A stretch of DNA of 64,000 nucleotides, taken from the NCBI GenBank assembly GCA_900321425.1, contig ONWA01000002.1, positions 1-64,000 of the forward strand, given 5' to 3'. The notes beneath the pieces were generated by a model. The model made no database searches and was not told the DNA's origin. It was given only the letters and a program-made list of their open reading frames with translations. Both the position numbers and the translations under genes were made by a program. Source of the stretch: an uncultured Prevotellaceae bacterium. GTDB taxonomy: Bacteria; Bacteroidota; Bacteroidia; Bacteroidales; Bacteroidaceae. This document shows positions 26,022 through 34,531 of the stretch, one piece after another. Positions within the stretch are counted from its first letter, which is position 1; each line of letters begins with the position of its first letter.

Positions 26022-27023
26022 TTATTTTAGTATAGATTCTATTTTCTTCTTCAGTTCCTCAATATTGAGGTTGGTGGCGAGGATCTGTCCCTTCTCGTTG
26101 GTAACGATATTCCCAGGAACAGTAGACAGTCCTAACTTCTGCAGGGCTGGTGTCTCCCACATCATACCGTCGCAGACGGTGGACCATTGAATTGAGTCGC
26201 GCTCTATGGTACGCAAGCAGTCCCGGGTGCCTCCGTCAATGCAGAAGCTGAGGATGTTCAGCTGCTCGTGATATCTCTTTTTCAACTGCTGTAATGCCCG
26301 TTGGATGCTATGACTCTCGAAGCTCCATGTAGACCATACAGAGATGACATTGACCTTACCATTCAGGGAGCTGTTGCTGACAACCTTTCCCTGCAAGTCT
26401 TTGGCGGTAAAGGCAGGCAACGTCTTACCTTTGGCTACGTGTGAGAGTGTCTTGAGCTGACCGTTGAGGAGAGCCAGTCTCTCGTTGTCTTGTTGATTCT
26501 GTAACAGTTCTGATACGAGCTTTGACGCTGTGTCGTAGTCGGGGTCTGCCGTCTGGATGAAATGTTTGTTGACCAGATAGATACTACCCTGCGTCTTGGG
26601 ATGATCTTTGACAAAGTGGATGACTGCCTGTCTGATCTCTGGTGGCGTCATCTCGCTGGTAGTCTGACGGAACTCAGTCATCTCGTCATTCTCCTTTGTT
26701 CCTGTAATCTCCATCTCTCGCAGACGGGAGGCATTACCTTCTATCTCTACAGTGCCGCCTGGTTTGGCAAAGACAGGCTGTTCGGAGAAGTTAGGGAAGA
26801 CGAGCACGAAGGTGGCAGGCTTCTCTACATAGGCCACATACACGAATCGGCCATCGGCCACCTTGATGGTGTCGAGGTCTTGCATCCCTCCGTCAGGACT
26901 ATAGATATAAAGTTCTCCTTGATTGATACCTCGCAATCGACCCTCGATGCGGAAACGACCAGCGTTGTTGCCGCATGAGACAAGAGTCATCAAAATTACG
27001 ATCAGTATTGCGAGTTTTTTCAT
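26022..27023 (-). CDS. thioredoxin-fold lipoprotein (DUF4369 + TlpA-like)
   Basis: About 333 residues from ATG 27023; the longer frame runs into the tRNA. Lipoprotein signal MKKLAILIVILMTLVSCG (lipobox LVSC). An N-terminal DUF4369-like beta domain (FRIEGRLRGINQGELYIY) is followed by an AhpC/TSA-thioredoxin fold (VNVISVWSTWSFESHSI). The usual CxxC is replaced by STWSFES, so redox activity is doubtful. The ATG lies five bases from the 3' end of tRNA-Leu, so the mRNA is probably released by tRNA 3' processing, leaving almost no leader. Confidence 0.85.
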   Translation of the reverse strand: MKKLAILIVILMTLVSCGNNAGRFRIEGRLRGINQGELYIYSPDGGMQDLDTIKVADGRFVYVAYVEKPATFVLVFPNFSEQPVFAKPGGTVEIEGNASRLREMEITGTKENDEMTEFRQTTSEMTPPEIRQAVIHFVKDHPKTQGSIYLVNKHFIQTADPDYDTASKLVSELLQNQQDNERLALLNGQLKTLSHVAKGKTLPAFTAKDLQGKVVSNSSLNGKVNVISVWSTWSFESHSIQRALQQLKKRYHEQLNILSFCIDGGTRDCLRTIERDSIQWSTVCDGMMWETPALQKLGLSTVPGNIVTNEKGQILATNLNIEELKKKIESILK

Positions 27024-27028
27024 TGCTG

Positions 27029-27114
27029 TGCCGCGAGCGGGACTCGAACCCGCACGACCGTTTCGGGTCAAGGGATTTTAAGTCCCTCGTGTCTACCAAT
27101 TCCACCATTGCGGC
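27029..27114 (-). tRNA. tRNA-Leu (UAA)
   Basis: The minus strand folds as a class II tRNA. The acceptor stem is GCCGCAA with a matching 3' arm ending GCGGC, the anticodon stem is AGGGA-TCCCT with loop CTTAAAA (anticodon TAA), there is a long variable arm, and the T-arm contains GGTTCGAGTCC. The discriminator is A and CCA is not encoded. The lipoprotein ATG follows five bases downstream. Confidence 0.97.
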
Positions 27115-27178
27115 TAATGGTTATGCAAAGGTACGGCTATTTATCGGATTAGCCAAAGGATTTTACACATTTTAATAA

Positions 27179-27763
27179 TTAGTTGTGTACATGCAGACAT
27201 TCGTAACCACTGATGGATGCAGGGAAGGAAATACGATACTCGATGAGTGAGCGGTCGCCTTGCTGACCATTCTCAACCACAGGTCCATTCACCGTGTTGA
27301 TGTCATATACGCGCTCACAGTTTGGGCAGGATAGGAACAGACCATTATCAGTGAATTTCATGGGGTATTTTTCCTTTCCATACTTGATGATACAGTTCGG
27401 ACACTGACTGTCGAAGGCTCGCAGCGTGCCATAGGTGTCCTTACCAATCACCAGTTGGTTGCGAGCACCCATATTCGTGTATCTTTGATTAAGCTCCTCT
27501 ACCTCCAACGCTCCTCCAATGATATTGCACTCTTCTTCGTCAGTACCATCGTTGGGAGTAATCATCAGAGAATATACACCGTTTCTCACCTTTGGAGACA
27601 CGATGACGAACGCTCCCACATTCTTCACGGCAGCGGTCAACTTACTCGTGGGATAAATCTGTGTGATAAACACAAAGTTACAGGGGTACTGGGTACTGTA
27701 TTGCTGCTCTGTTGTACAGGCACACAGCAGAATGACGGAAAAAATAGCCAAAATTCGTTTCAT
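27179..27763 (-). CDS. lipoprotein with degenerate Rieske-like Cys pairs
   Basis: 194 residues. The lipoprotein signal is MKRILAIFSVILLCACTT. The C-terminal half has two CPNC pairs (FDSQCPNCIIKYG and LFLSCPNCERVYD) in the place where Rieske domains have CxH...CxxH, followed by a Rieske-like tail (DINTVNGPVV). Replacement of the two His ligands argues against a [2Fe-2S] Rieske cluster and for zinc or a four-Cys site. Its ATG overlaps the argH stop (ATGA on the minus strand), indicating translational coupling. Confidence 0.65.
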   Translation of the reverse strand: MKRILAIFSVILLCACTTEQQYSTQYPCNFVFITQIYPTSKLTAAVKNVGAFVIVSPKVRNGVYSLMITPNDGTDEEECNIIGGALEVEELNQRYTNMGARNQLVIGKDTYGTLRAFDSQCPNCIIKYGKEKYPMKFTDNGLFLSCPNCERVYDINTVNGPVVENGQQGDRSLIEYRISFPASISGYECLHVHN

Positions 27764-29100
27764 GACTGTAAGAGTTTTTGGATAGCTTGGTCGATACGTT
27801 CAAAATGAAACTCAGAGAGGGTCTGTTGCATCAGACGACTGATCTCGTCGTTGCAGAGACAGCCGATAGACCCTTCGTGTGTATGATGAATCTGTTTGTG
27901 GGGCGTGAAACGTCCTGCCTCGATGTCCATTCCTACTTTCTTATAGGCATCACGGAAAGGCATACCCTCGGCAGCCAATCGGTTGACTTCCTCGACAGAG
28001 AACATCAGGTCGTACTTCGGATCGTCCAGGATATGCTCATTTACCTCTATATGCTTAATAATGTAGGCCGCCATCTGCAGACAGTCTTTCAATTCATCGA
28101 AAGCGGGCAGGAACACCTCCTTGATGATCTGAAGGTCGCGGAAATAGCCTACTGGCAAGTTGTTCATGATGAGGGTTATCTGCTGTGGGAGAGCCTGGAG
28201 CTTATTCGACTTGGCACGGATGAGCTCGAAAACGTCAGGATTCTTCTTGTGCGGCATGATGCTCGAGCCAGTGGTACATTCTTTGGGCAGTTTTATAAAC
28301 GAGAAGTTCTGGGAGTTAAACAGACAGGCATCGAAGGCCATTTTGGCAAGAGTACCTGCGATAGTAGCTATGGCAAACCCTACGTTGCGCTCCGTCTTAC
28401 CGCGTCCCATCTGTGCGTAGACCACGTTGTAGTTCATGGAGTCAAACCCCAATAGCTGTGTGGTCATCGTACGATTCAGAGGAAAGGAGGAACCGTAGCC
28501 GGCAGCACTGCCTAGCGGGTTTCTGTTCGTCATGCGATAGGCAGCCTGAAGGAATAGCATATCGTCGGTCAGACTCTCTGCATAGGCACCAAACCAAAGA
28601 CCGAAGGAACTGGGCATCGCTACCTGAAGATGGGTATAGCCAGGCATGAGCACATCCTTATACTGGTTGCTCTTGTTGATGAGCTCGTCGAAGAGCACTT
28701 TGACAGCTTCGGCCACCTCACGTAACTCCTGACGGATAAAGAGTTTCAGGTCGACGAGCACTTGATCATTGCGAGAACGTCCACTATGAATCTTCTTTCC
28801 CATGTCGCCAAGCTTACGAGTGAGTAGCATCTCCACTTGGGAGTGTACGTCTTCTATGTCGTCCTCAATCACGAAAGTGCCGTCTTCGCACGAAGCATAG
28901 ATATGGCGTAGTTCAGCGAGAAGCTGTTGCAACTCATCCTTTTCCAGTAGACCGATGCTTTCCAACATGGTGATATGTGCCATTGAGCCGAGTACGTCGT
29001 ACTTAGCAAGGTAAAGATCCATCTCACGATCCTTGCCGACCGTGAAACGCTCTATCTCCTGATTCACCTCAAAATTTTTTTCCCAGAGTTTGTTTGCCAT
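27760..29100 (-). CDS. argH: argininosuccinate lyase
   Basis: 446 residues. This last enzyme of arginine biosynthesis splits argininosuccinate to arginine and fumarate. Fumarase/aspartase superfamily signature TGSSIMPHKKNPDVFELIRA (~276-295), plus SRNDQVLVDLKLFIR and MPGYTHLQVAMPSSFG, both conserved in ArgH. The start MANKLWEKNF is typical. It is coupled to a downstream lipoprotein. No other arg gene is in the neighbourhood apart from argS. Confidence 0.96.
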   Translation of the reverse strand: MANKLWEKNFEVNQEIERFTVGKDREMDLYLAKYDVLGSMAHITMLESIGLLEKDELQQLLAELRHIYASCEDGTFVIEDDIEDVHSQVEMLLTRKLGDMGKKIHSGRSRNDQVLVDLKLFIRQELREVAEAVKVLFDELINKSNQYKDVLMPGYTHLQVAMPSSFGLWFGAYAESLTDDMLFLQAAYRMTNRNPLGSAAGYGSSFPLNRTMTTQLLGFDSMNYNVVYAQMGRGKTERNVGFAIATIAGTLAKMAFDACLFNSQNFSFIKLPKECTTGSSIMPHKKNPDVFELIRAKSNKLQALPQQITLIMNNLPVGYFRDLQIIKEVFLPAFDELKDCLQMAAYIIKHIEVNEHILDDPKYDLMFSVEEVNRLAAEGMPFRDAYKKVGMDIEAGRFTPHKQIHHTHEGSIGCLCNDEISRLMQQTLSEFHFERIDQAIQKLLQS

Positions 29101-29136
29101 TTTCTTCTCGTTCTATCTCCTTATTATATATAATGT

Positions 29137-29550
29137 TTATACGTAGGGAATCATGGCCAAAGCTTCCGCAATCTTTTCCACCCCTTCCTGGATAGGACCG
29201 CTCACCATCCCTTTCAGCATGAATGGGATGTCTGCGTCGACAGTGACCTTCATCTTGCTGCTGGTCTCGTTGACGGGGAGCACCTGAATCCACAAATAGA
29301 AGGGGACGGGCGACTGTACGGTTTCGAACTTCACACACTTAGGTTCGTTCCTGTCAATGATATGAAGTTTGATCTCACCTACAGGAGCAGCACTGATGCT
29401 CACGGTATCCTGATCGAACTGAAAGTCCTGAATCTTATCCGTAGGCACTCTGTCGCGTACTCTTTCCAGATTGCTCAGGTCGCTGATACAATCGTAGACT
29501 GACTTTTGTGAATAGGGAATCTGCTTAATGCTACTTTCAAATTTTGCCAT
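29137..29550 (-). CDS. SRPBCC-fold (START/polyketide cyclase-like) protein
   Basis: 137 residues with the helix-grip pattern: FESSIKQIPYSQKSVYDCIS at the N-terminus, a run of beta strands, and a long C-terminal helix (VSGPIQEGVEKIAEALAMIP). Ligand unknown. It lies 12 bp downstream of pyrE on the same strand, so cotranscription is likely, but no functional link to pyrimidine synthesis is established. Confidence 0.75.
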   Translation of the reverse strand: MAKFESSIKQIPYSQKSVYDCISDLSNLERVRDRVPTDKIQDFQFDQDTVSISAAPVGEIKLHIIDRNEPKCVKFETVQSPVPFYLWIQVLPVNETSSKMKVTVDADIPFMLKGMVSGPIQEGVEKIAEALAMIPYV

Positions 29551-29562
29551 AGATATGAGGTG

Positions 29563-30195
29563 TTAATGTGTCCAATTAGCGGGATCTTTTCTCCATTCCT
29601 TCAAGATAGCCACTTCTTCTTCCTGGATATAGCCTGTCTTGGCAGCCTGAGCCACCACATGCTCATAGTCTGTGAGGGTGATGAGTTGTACGTTTGCCTG
29701 TTTGAAGGCCTCTTCTGCTACAGGGAAGCCGTAGGTGAATGATGCCACCATTCCCACTACCTCACAACCATAGTCGCGTAATGCCTGTACAGCTTTCAAG
29801 GAACTGCCTCCTGTGGAGATCAGGTCTTCTACCACCACTACTTTTGCCCCCTTCTTGATCTCACCTTCTATCTGGTTGCCCATGCCGTGATCTTTCGGCT
29901 TCGGGCGGACATACGAGAAAGGAAGACCTAACTGATCCGCAACAAGGACACCTTGTGCGATGGCTCCTGTGGCTACACCGGCTACAGCTTCTGCTTCAGG
30001 GAAATGTTCCTGAATGGCATGACATAACTCCAGTTTAACGAACGAGCGGAGGGCAGGAAACGATAATGTCTTCCGATTGTCTGTATAGATGGGTGACTTC
30101 CAGCCTGATGCCCAGGTAAAGGGCTCGTTGGGCTGTAGTTTGATGGCTTTGATCTCCATCAGTTTTACTGCAAAAGCATTCTTGATTTGATCCAT
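29563..30195 (-). CDS. pyrE: orotate phosphoribosyltransferase
   Basis: About 210 residues from ATG 30195; the earlier ATG at 30246 would read MSFHWVIHMNR and overlap comF, and is not favoured. Orotate + PRPP to OMP, pyrimidine biosynthesis. PRPP loop KVVVVEDLISTGGSSLKAVQ (~115-134), GVATGAIAQGVLVAD, and the catalytic loop PKDHGMGNQIEG. It is 19 bp downstream of the comF-like gene. Confidence 0.95.
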   Translation of the reverse strand: MDQIKNAFAVKLMEIKAIKLQPNEPFTWASGWKSPIYTDNRKTLSFPALRSFVKLELCHAIQEHFPEAEAVAGVATGAIAQGVLVADQLGLPFSYVRPKPKDHGMGNQIEGEIKKGAKVVVVEDLISTGGSSLKAVQALRDYGCEVVGMVASFTYGFPVAEEAFKQANVQLITLTDYEHVVAQAAKTGYIQEEEVAILKEWRKDPANWTH

Positions 30196-30214
30196 ATTGT
30201 CTTGATGTTTTATT

Positions 30215-30922
30215 CTATTCATGTGTATAACCCAGTGAAATGACACTGAAACGAATGTGAGGGATGTGTTTTAGACAATCGGCACAAGCGAGGACTGTGG
30301 CCCCAGTGGTAACGACATCGTCAACGAGCAGTATATGTTTTCCTTGCAGTTGCTCTGTCTCTTGTGTCGGTTGATAGAGGTGCTCCACATTCTCCAGTCG
30401 TTCCCAACGGTTCAGACGCGTCTGACTACTGTCGAACCTAGAGCGTTTCACCATTTGATCCATCACGGGTATACCGGTCACCTCGTGGATACCCTCAGCA
30501 ATCTTTTCACTTTGGTTATATCCCCTTTCCCGTTCTCGCTTCTTGGCGAGTGGGATGGGGATGATTGCATCAATACCATCGAAGAAGTGACTCTCCTCAA
30601 ATTCCTTTGCCATCTGTCTCCCCATGACGACACCCACCTCAGGATAATCGTTGTACTTCAGTTCGTAGATGATATTACACACCTCCGAATGGGACTCATA
30701 GAAAAACAGGGCTGCGGCTCTCTCTATCGGCATCAGATGCCAGAACATCTTCGCCATCTCGTTCTCATAAGGATTTTTCTGAAAGCCTGTCCTTGGAAGA
30801 TGTCTGTTACAGGTGAGACAGATAACCTCTTCAGTAATGGACAACCGTCGACCGCATACCACACAGCAACGTGGAGCTATCAGATCGAACAGACGTGTCC
30901 AAAAACTGATGGCAGGACGCAT
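30215..30922 (-). CDS. ComF-family phosphoribosyltransferase-like protein
   Basis: 235 residues. An N-terminal zinc ribbon (RCCVVCGRRL and ICLTCNRHL) is followed by a phosphoribosyltransferase fold with the PRPP loop in HILLVDDVVTTGATVLACAD and the ComF-typical KKRERERGYNQSEKIAEG. ComF proteins are needed for natural transformation in some bacteria. The neighbour downstream is pyrE, another PRTase. Confidence 0.88.
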   Translation of the reverse strand: MRPAISFWTRLFDLIAPRCCVVCGRRLSITEEVICLTCNRHLPRTGFQKNPYENEMAKMFWHLMPIERAAALFFYESHSEVCNIIYELKYNDYPEVGVVMGRQMAKEFEESHFFDGIDAIIPIPLAKKRERERGYNQSEKIAEGIHEVTGIPVMDQMVKRSRFDSSQTRLNRWERLENVEHLYQPTQETEQLQGKHILLVDDVVTTGATVLACADCLKHIPHIRFSVISLGYTHE

Positions 30923-30924
30923 TG

Positions 30925-31224
30925 TCAGGCAATCTCAAAGAGACTCATGAAGCCTGTCATCTGGAACACCTTGCGAATCTCGTCGTTGATGTTCTTTACC
31001 GTCACTTTCTTTCCTTTGGTGGCAGCGTTCTTGCGGATATTCAGGAAGATACGCAAACCGGAACTACTGATATAAGAAAGGTTAGAGCATTCCAGAACGA
31101 TATCTTTATCAGTATTGTTCAATGGCTCTACATCCTGTGCGCAGAGTACGGCTGCAGCTGTGTCCAAACGTCCTTCGAATGCGGCAATCATTTTGCCATC
31201 CTCTTCATAGATAGTTGTTTTCAT
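30925..31224 (-). CDS. STAS-domain anti-sigma-factor antagonist
   Basis: 99 residues, a single STAS domain. The phosphorylatable serine lies in LSYISSSGLRIFLNI, and FQMTGFMSLFEI at the end is typical. It lies 22 bp downstream of an RsbW-like kinase gene, forming a classic antagonist/kinase pair. The expected role is partner switching: the unphosphorylated form binds the kinase and frees its other client. A second copy is at 44040. Confidence 0.9.
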   Translation of the reverse strand: MKTTIYEEDGKMIAAFEGRLDTAAAVLCAQDVEPLNNTDKDIVLECSNLSYISSSGLRIFLNIRKNAATKGKKVTVKNINDEIRKVFQMTGFMSLFEIA

Positions 31225-31246
31225 CTTTATTCGTTTATAATTGTTT

Positions 31247-31708
31247 TTAATTGTTTGCTGTAAGTTGTTTACGAAGAGTCAGGATATTCTTCTTATCCTT
31301 ATATTCGTATAAAATAGTATCCATCAGTTGTCGGACGAGGAAAATACCTAATCCACCAATGGGTCGTTCTTCTACCCCTAGCGTAATGTCAGCATCTTCT
31401 TTCGTGGTAGGGTCAAAAGGAATACCACTGTCGCTAATCACGAATTCCAGTTGCTCCTTTGTGACACGTACATCTATATCAACAGTTCCTTCCTGCCCCT
31501 CTGGATATGCATAGGAAATTACGTTGGTGACAGCTTCCTCCAAGGCAAGATTCAGACTGACTATAAGAGAAAGATCAATGCCTGTAGCTTCTCCGATAGT
31601 CTCCATAAACCCTTCGAGCTTAGAGATTTCCTCTATCTCGTTTTTAAGCACCAAATGTCCATGATACAGACATTCTGCTTGGGTAAGATCACCATTTTGC
31701 TTCGTCAT
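31247..31708 (-). CDS. RsbW-like serine kinase (HATPase_c anti-sigma factor)
   Basis: About 153 residues from ATG 31708, chosen because the promoter -7 box (31733-31726) overlaps the longer frame. GHKL ATPase motifs: N box LEEAVTNVISYAYPEG, G1 DSGIPFDP, G2 GGLGIFLV. It is expected to phosphorylate the STAS protein encoded next to it. The client it sequesters is unknown; Bacteroidota lack a clear sigma-B, so the output is open. Confidence 0.88.
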   Translation of the reverse strand: MTKQNGDLTQAECLYHGHLVLKNEIEEISKLEGFMETIGEATGIDLSLIVSLNLALEEAVTNVISYAYPEGQEGTVDIDVRVTKEQLEFVISDSGIPFDPTTKEDADITLGVEERPIGGLGIFLVRQLMDTILYEYKDKKNILTLRKQLTANN

Positions 31709-31725
31709 TGTTTCGTTATTTGTTG

Positions 31726-31757
31726 CAAAGGTACAAAAAAAAATGAGATACTTCAAA
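31726..31757 (-). promoter_or_regulatory. promoter of the kinase/STAS pair
   Basis: Minus-strand TTTG (31757-31754), 20 bp, then TACCTTTG (31733-31726): full consensus. Confidence 0.8.
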
Positions 31758-31771
31758 AAATCAATACTTTT

Positions 31772-32245
31772 TTAGATTTCTTCCTCCATATTAATGCACT
31801 GGCGGATGATATCGTAGGTAAATCCGCGACTAAGTGCAAAACGGTAGAGTTTCTGGTTGAGCTCATATTCATTGTCGGCTTTTGTCGTTTTGCGCTTCTG
31901 TTTGAGGAGTGGCTTGAGTACGTTAAGATATTCATTCTCGTCGATTTCATCGAGAATTTGTTGTTGTAACTCCTTGTCGATGCGTTTTTGCCAGAGAGCC
32001 TGCTCTACTTTTCTGCGTCCCCATTTGTTATAGCGTATCTTATCGTTGACGAAAGCGCGTGTGAACCGTTCGTCATCAATGTATCGTTCTGCTATTAGCC
32101 GATGGATAACCCGTTCGCGAATATTTTCGTCCACTTCCCATCTAATCATCTTCTCCACCATCTCCTGTTGACAGTGTTCCGCTTGAGCGCAGATGGCTGT
32201 CAGTTTGAGGTAGACTTCTTGCTCGGTCATTTCTTTTTTCATCAT
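31772..32245 (-). CDS. recX: RecX-family regulator
   Basis: 157 residues of three-helix repeats typical of RecX (VIHRLIAERYIDDERFTRAF, KWGRRKVEQALWQK, ALSRGFTYDIIRQCI). RecX binds RecA filaments and limits their activity. The ATG overlaps the prmC stop (ATGA), so the two are coupled. No recA is nearby. Confidence 0.88.
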   Translation of the reverse strand: MMKKEMTEQEVYLKLTAICAQAEHCQQEMVEKMIRWEVDENIRERVIHRLIAERYIDDERFTRAFVNDKIRYNKWGRRKVEQALWQKRIDKELQQQILDEIDENEYLNVLKPLLKQKRKTTKADNEYELNQKLYRFALSRGFTYDIIRQCINMEEEI

Positions 32246-33087
32246 TTCATCGCTTTAAGGAATCGTTGCTTGCCATATTGATCGGTGATAATCTCCACGT
32301 TTTGAAAACCCAAGTCCACCATTTCTTTTTTTACTTCCTCTGCTGTCAGCGGATTCAGTTCAAAGAATAATCGTCCACCGGATTTGAGGTAATCTATTGC
32401 CCATTTTCCGATGGCTTCATAGAATAGAATGGGATTTTCCGCAGGCGCAAAGAGAGCAATAGAAGGTTCATATTCCAAAACATTTTTTTCCATTTCATCG
32501 CTTTCTTTCCGTAAGATATAGGGTGGGTTGCTCACGATAATGTCCCATGCTGCCTGTAGCTGCTGCGGACAAAGTATATTCTCTTTCTTAAATGTGATAT
32601 CTGCATTGTTCCTTTTTGCATTTTTACTGGCAATCCTCAGTGCGTCTTCAGAGATGTCCCATGCAGAGACTTTTGCGTGTGGGATTTCTTTTGCCAGCGT
32701 GATAGCAATACATCCGCTTCCTGTTCCGATATCTAATATAGATATAGGTGTAGCTTCTTTTTGTTTTATGAAAGGGTCTGTTATGATGTACTGGCAGAGC
32801 TCTGCAGTCTCTGGCCTTGGAATGAGTACGCCTGGTGCTACATGGAAGGAACGTCCATAGAAGTCAGCTGTTCCCAAGACATATTGAACTGGTTCTCCAT
32901 TCTCGAGTCGACACATGATTTTCTCGAGTTCTATTTGGTCGTCTGCTGATAATTGTGTAACTTTGCCACTGATAATATCAGTTATAGACATACCGAACCG
33001 TACATCCAGTACCCATCGGACAAGTGCTTTTGCCTCGCCTGTGTCATAGAGTACGTTCAATCTGTGCCAGAGTTCTTCGTATGTCAT
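32242..33087 (-). CDS. prmC: release factor glutamine N5-methyltransferase
   Basis: 281 residues. It methylates the GGQ glutamine of RF1/RF2. Motif I is ILDIGTGSGCIAITLAKE (~115-132), motif IV is VSNPPYILRKE (~187-197), and an N-terminal helical RF-binding domain and LIPRPETAEL are typical. A minus-strand TATCTTTG lies 9 bp upstream. It is coupled to recX. Confidence 0.94.
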   Translation of the reverse strand: MTYEELWHRLNVLYDTGEAKALVRWVLDVRFGMSITDIISGKVTQLSADDQIELEKIMCRLENGEPVQYVLGTADFYGRSFHVAPGVLIPRPETAELCQYIITDPFIKQKEATPISILDIGTGSGCIAITLAKEIPHAKVSAWDISEDALRIASKNAKRNNADITFKKENILCPQQLQAAWDIIVSNPPYILRKESDEMEKNVLEYEPSIALFAPAENPILFYEAIGKWAIDYLKSGGRLFFELNPLTAEEVKKEMVDLGFQNVEIITDQYGKQRFLKAMK

Positions 33088-33095
33088 AGTGGTTG

Positions 33096-33103
33096 CAAAG
33101 ATA
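33096..33103 (-). promoter_or_regulatory. -7 box of prmC-recX
   Basis: TATCTTTG on the minus strand, 9 bp before the ATG, implying a nearly leaderless message. -33 not evident. Confidence 0.55.
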
Positions 33104-33123
33104 CAAAATTATTGGTAAATACG

Positions 33124-34047
33124 ATGACCGATGACGAGAAATATATGAGTAGATGCCTTCAGTTGGCACGATGTGGGCGACAAAATGCAAAACCCAACCC
33201 GATGGTGGGGGCTGTGATTGTGGCAGATGGTCGTGTGATTGGCGAGGGGTATCATGTACGGTGCGGTGAAGGCCATGCCGAGGTGAATGCCTTTGCCAGT
33301 GTACAACCTGAGGATATTGGTTTACTGAAGGATGCCACCCTTTATGTGTCGTTGGAGCCCTGTTCTCATTATGGGAAAACGCCTCCTTGTGCTGACTTGA
33401 TTATCCGAAAAGGTGTCTCCCGTGTAGTAGTTGGCTGTATCGATCCTTTTGCTGAGGTACAAGGTCGCGGTATTCGTAAGTTACGCGAAGCAGGTATCCG
33501 TGTAGATGTGGGTATCTTAGAAGATGAGTGTCGTTGGTTAAATCGTCGTTTTTTTACATTTCATCGCGAGCATCGTCCTTATATTATTCTGAAATGGGCA
33601 CAAACAGCTAATGGGTTGATGGATTATCGCGGACAGACACTCGCTATCTCTACTCCCTTTACGCAGATGCTTTCACATAAGTTGCGTGCGGAGGAAGATG
33701 CCATCTTGGTGGGTAGGGTAACAGACGAGCGTGAGCACCCTCAACTGACGGTGCGTCATTGGGTTGGTTCCAATCCCCAGCGTCTGGTCATCGACCGTCG
33801 TCATCCGCTCAATCTGCAAAGTCTTTATGCCCATCAGATACAATCGCTGATTGTGGAAGGTGGTGCAAAGACCCTCCAGTCGTTTTTAGAGCAAGGCCTT
33901 TGGGATGAACTACGGGTGGAGACTAATCAGACACTTACCGTTGATGGTGGTACAGTGGCACCCCTTGTTCCTACCGATGCAATGGTTGTAAATAGCCTGT
34001 TTTACGATACGAATACCATTGTCACCTATCGTCGCAAAGAACTGTAA
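33124..34047 (+). CDS. ribD: bifunctional riboflavin deaminase/reductase
   Basis: About 307 residues from ATG 33124 (a frame from 32953 overlaps prmC and is rejected). Deaminase domain: HAEVNAFASV, then SLEPCSHYGKTPPCADLI with the zinc His, Cys and Cys. Reductase domain: ILKWAQTANGLMDYRGQTLA and LIVEGGAKTLQSFL. The protein is shorter than many RibD (~350-370); the reductase domain looks slightly trimmed (direct jump from RRHPLNLQSLY to the SLIVEGG strand). It carries out steps 2 and 3 of riboflavin synthesis. Convergent with rnhA, 10 bp apart. Confidence 0.93.
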   Translation: MTDDEKYMSRCLQLARCGRQNAKPNPMVGAVIVADGRVIGEGYHVRCGEGHAEVNAFASVQPEDIGLLKDATLYVSLEPCSHYGKTPPCADLIIRKGVSRVVVGCIDPFAEVQGRGIRKLREAGIRVDVGILEDECRWLNRRFFTFHREHRPYIILKWAQTANGLMDYRGQTLAISTPFTQMLSHKLRAEEDAILVGRVTDEREHPQLTVRHWVGSNPQRLVIDRRHPLNLQSLYAHQIQSLIVEGGAKTLQSFLEQGLWDELRVETNQTLTVDGGTVAPLVPTDAMVVNSLFYDTNTIVTYRRKEL

Positions 34048-34057
34048 AGAAGGCAGA

Positions 34058-34519
34058 CTATTTTCTTCCAAAATCGGCTGGAACCTCACCCCATTTCTGT
34101 GTTTCCCATTTGATGATGGGGTTTCGGAAATTGTGCGTATTCAACCATCGTTCAGCCCTTTCAATCACCTGAAAGAGCAGCTCCGTTTCGGGCGTGCGTT
34201 CCAGTTTCGTTTTACATTTTCGCTTGTTGACCCACAGGATGGCATTGTATGAATCGGAGTAGATGGTCTTGAAATGTAGCCCTTTCTGCCAGCAGAGTGC
34301 CAATGCATGGACAATAGCCAGAAATTCCCCAATATTGTTCGTGCCGCGAACAGGTCCATAATGGAAGACACGTTCACCTGTCGCCAGATCAATCGCCTGA
34401 TATTCCATCGGTCCAGGGTTTCCTGAACAGGCAGCATCGACAGCCCATGCATCTGCCCTTACTTCTAAAGGCAGAGGCAAAACGGTGTCATGACGATTCG
34501 TTGGAGGATTTTGAACCAT
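34058..34519 (-). CDS. rnhA: ribonuclease HI-type enzyme
   Basis: 153 residues. Catalytic residues are visible: Asp in AWAVDAACSGNPGP, Glu in GTNNIGEFLAIVHAL, Asp in IYSDSYNAILW and Asp in GEVPADFGRK. It degrades RNA in RNA-DNA hybrids. The spacing from argS is 12 bp, suggesting one transcript. Confidence 0.9.
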   Translation of the reverse strand: MVQNPPTNRHDTVLPLPLEVRADAWAVDAACSGNPGPMEYQAIDLATGERVFHYGPVRGTNNIGEFLAIVHALALCWQKGLHFKTIYSDSYNAILWVNKRKCKTKLERTPETELLFQVIERAERWLNTHNFRNPIIKWETQKWGEVPADFGRK

Positions 34520-34531
34520 ATATTCTGTGCT

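Noticed and set aside
27024..27071. N-terminal extension of the thioredoxin-fold lipoprotein (MTRNGRAGS...)
   Set aside because: Those codons lie in the tRNA-Leu gene and would place residues before the lipoprotein signal peptide.
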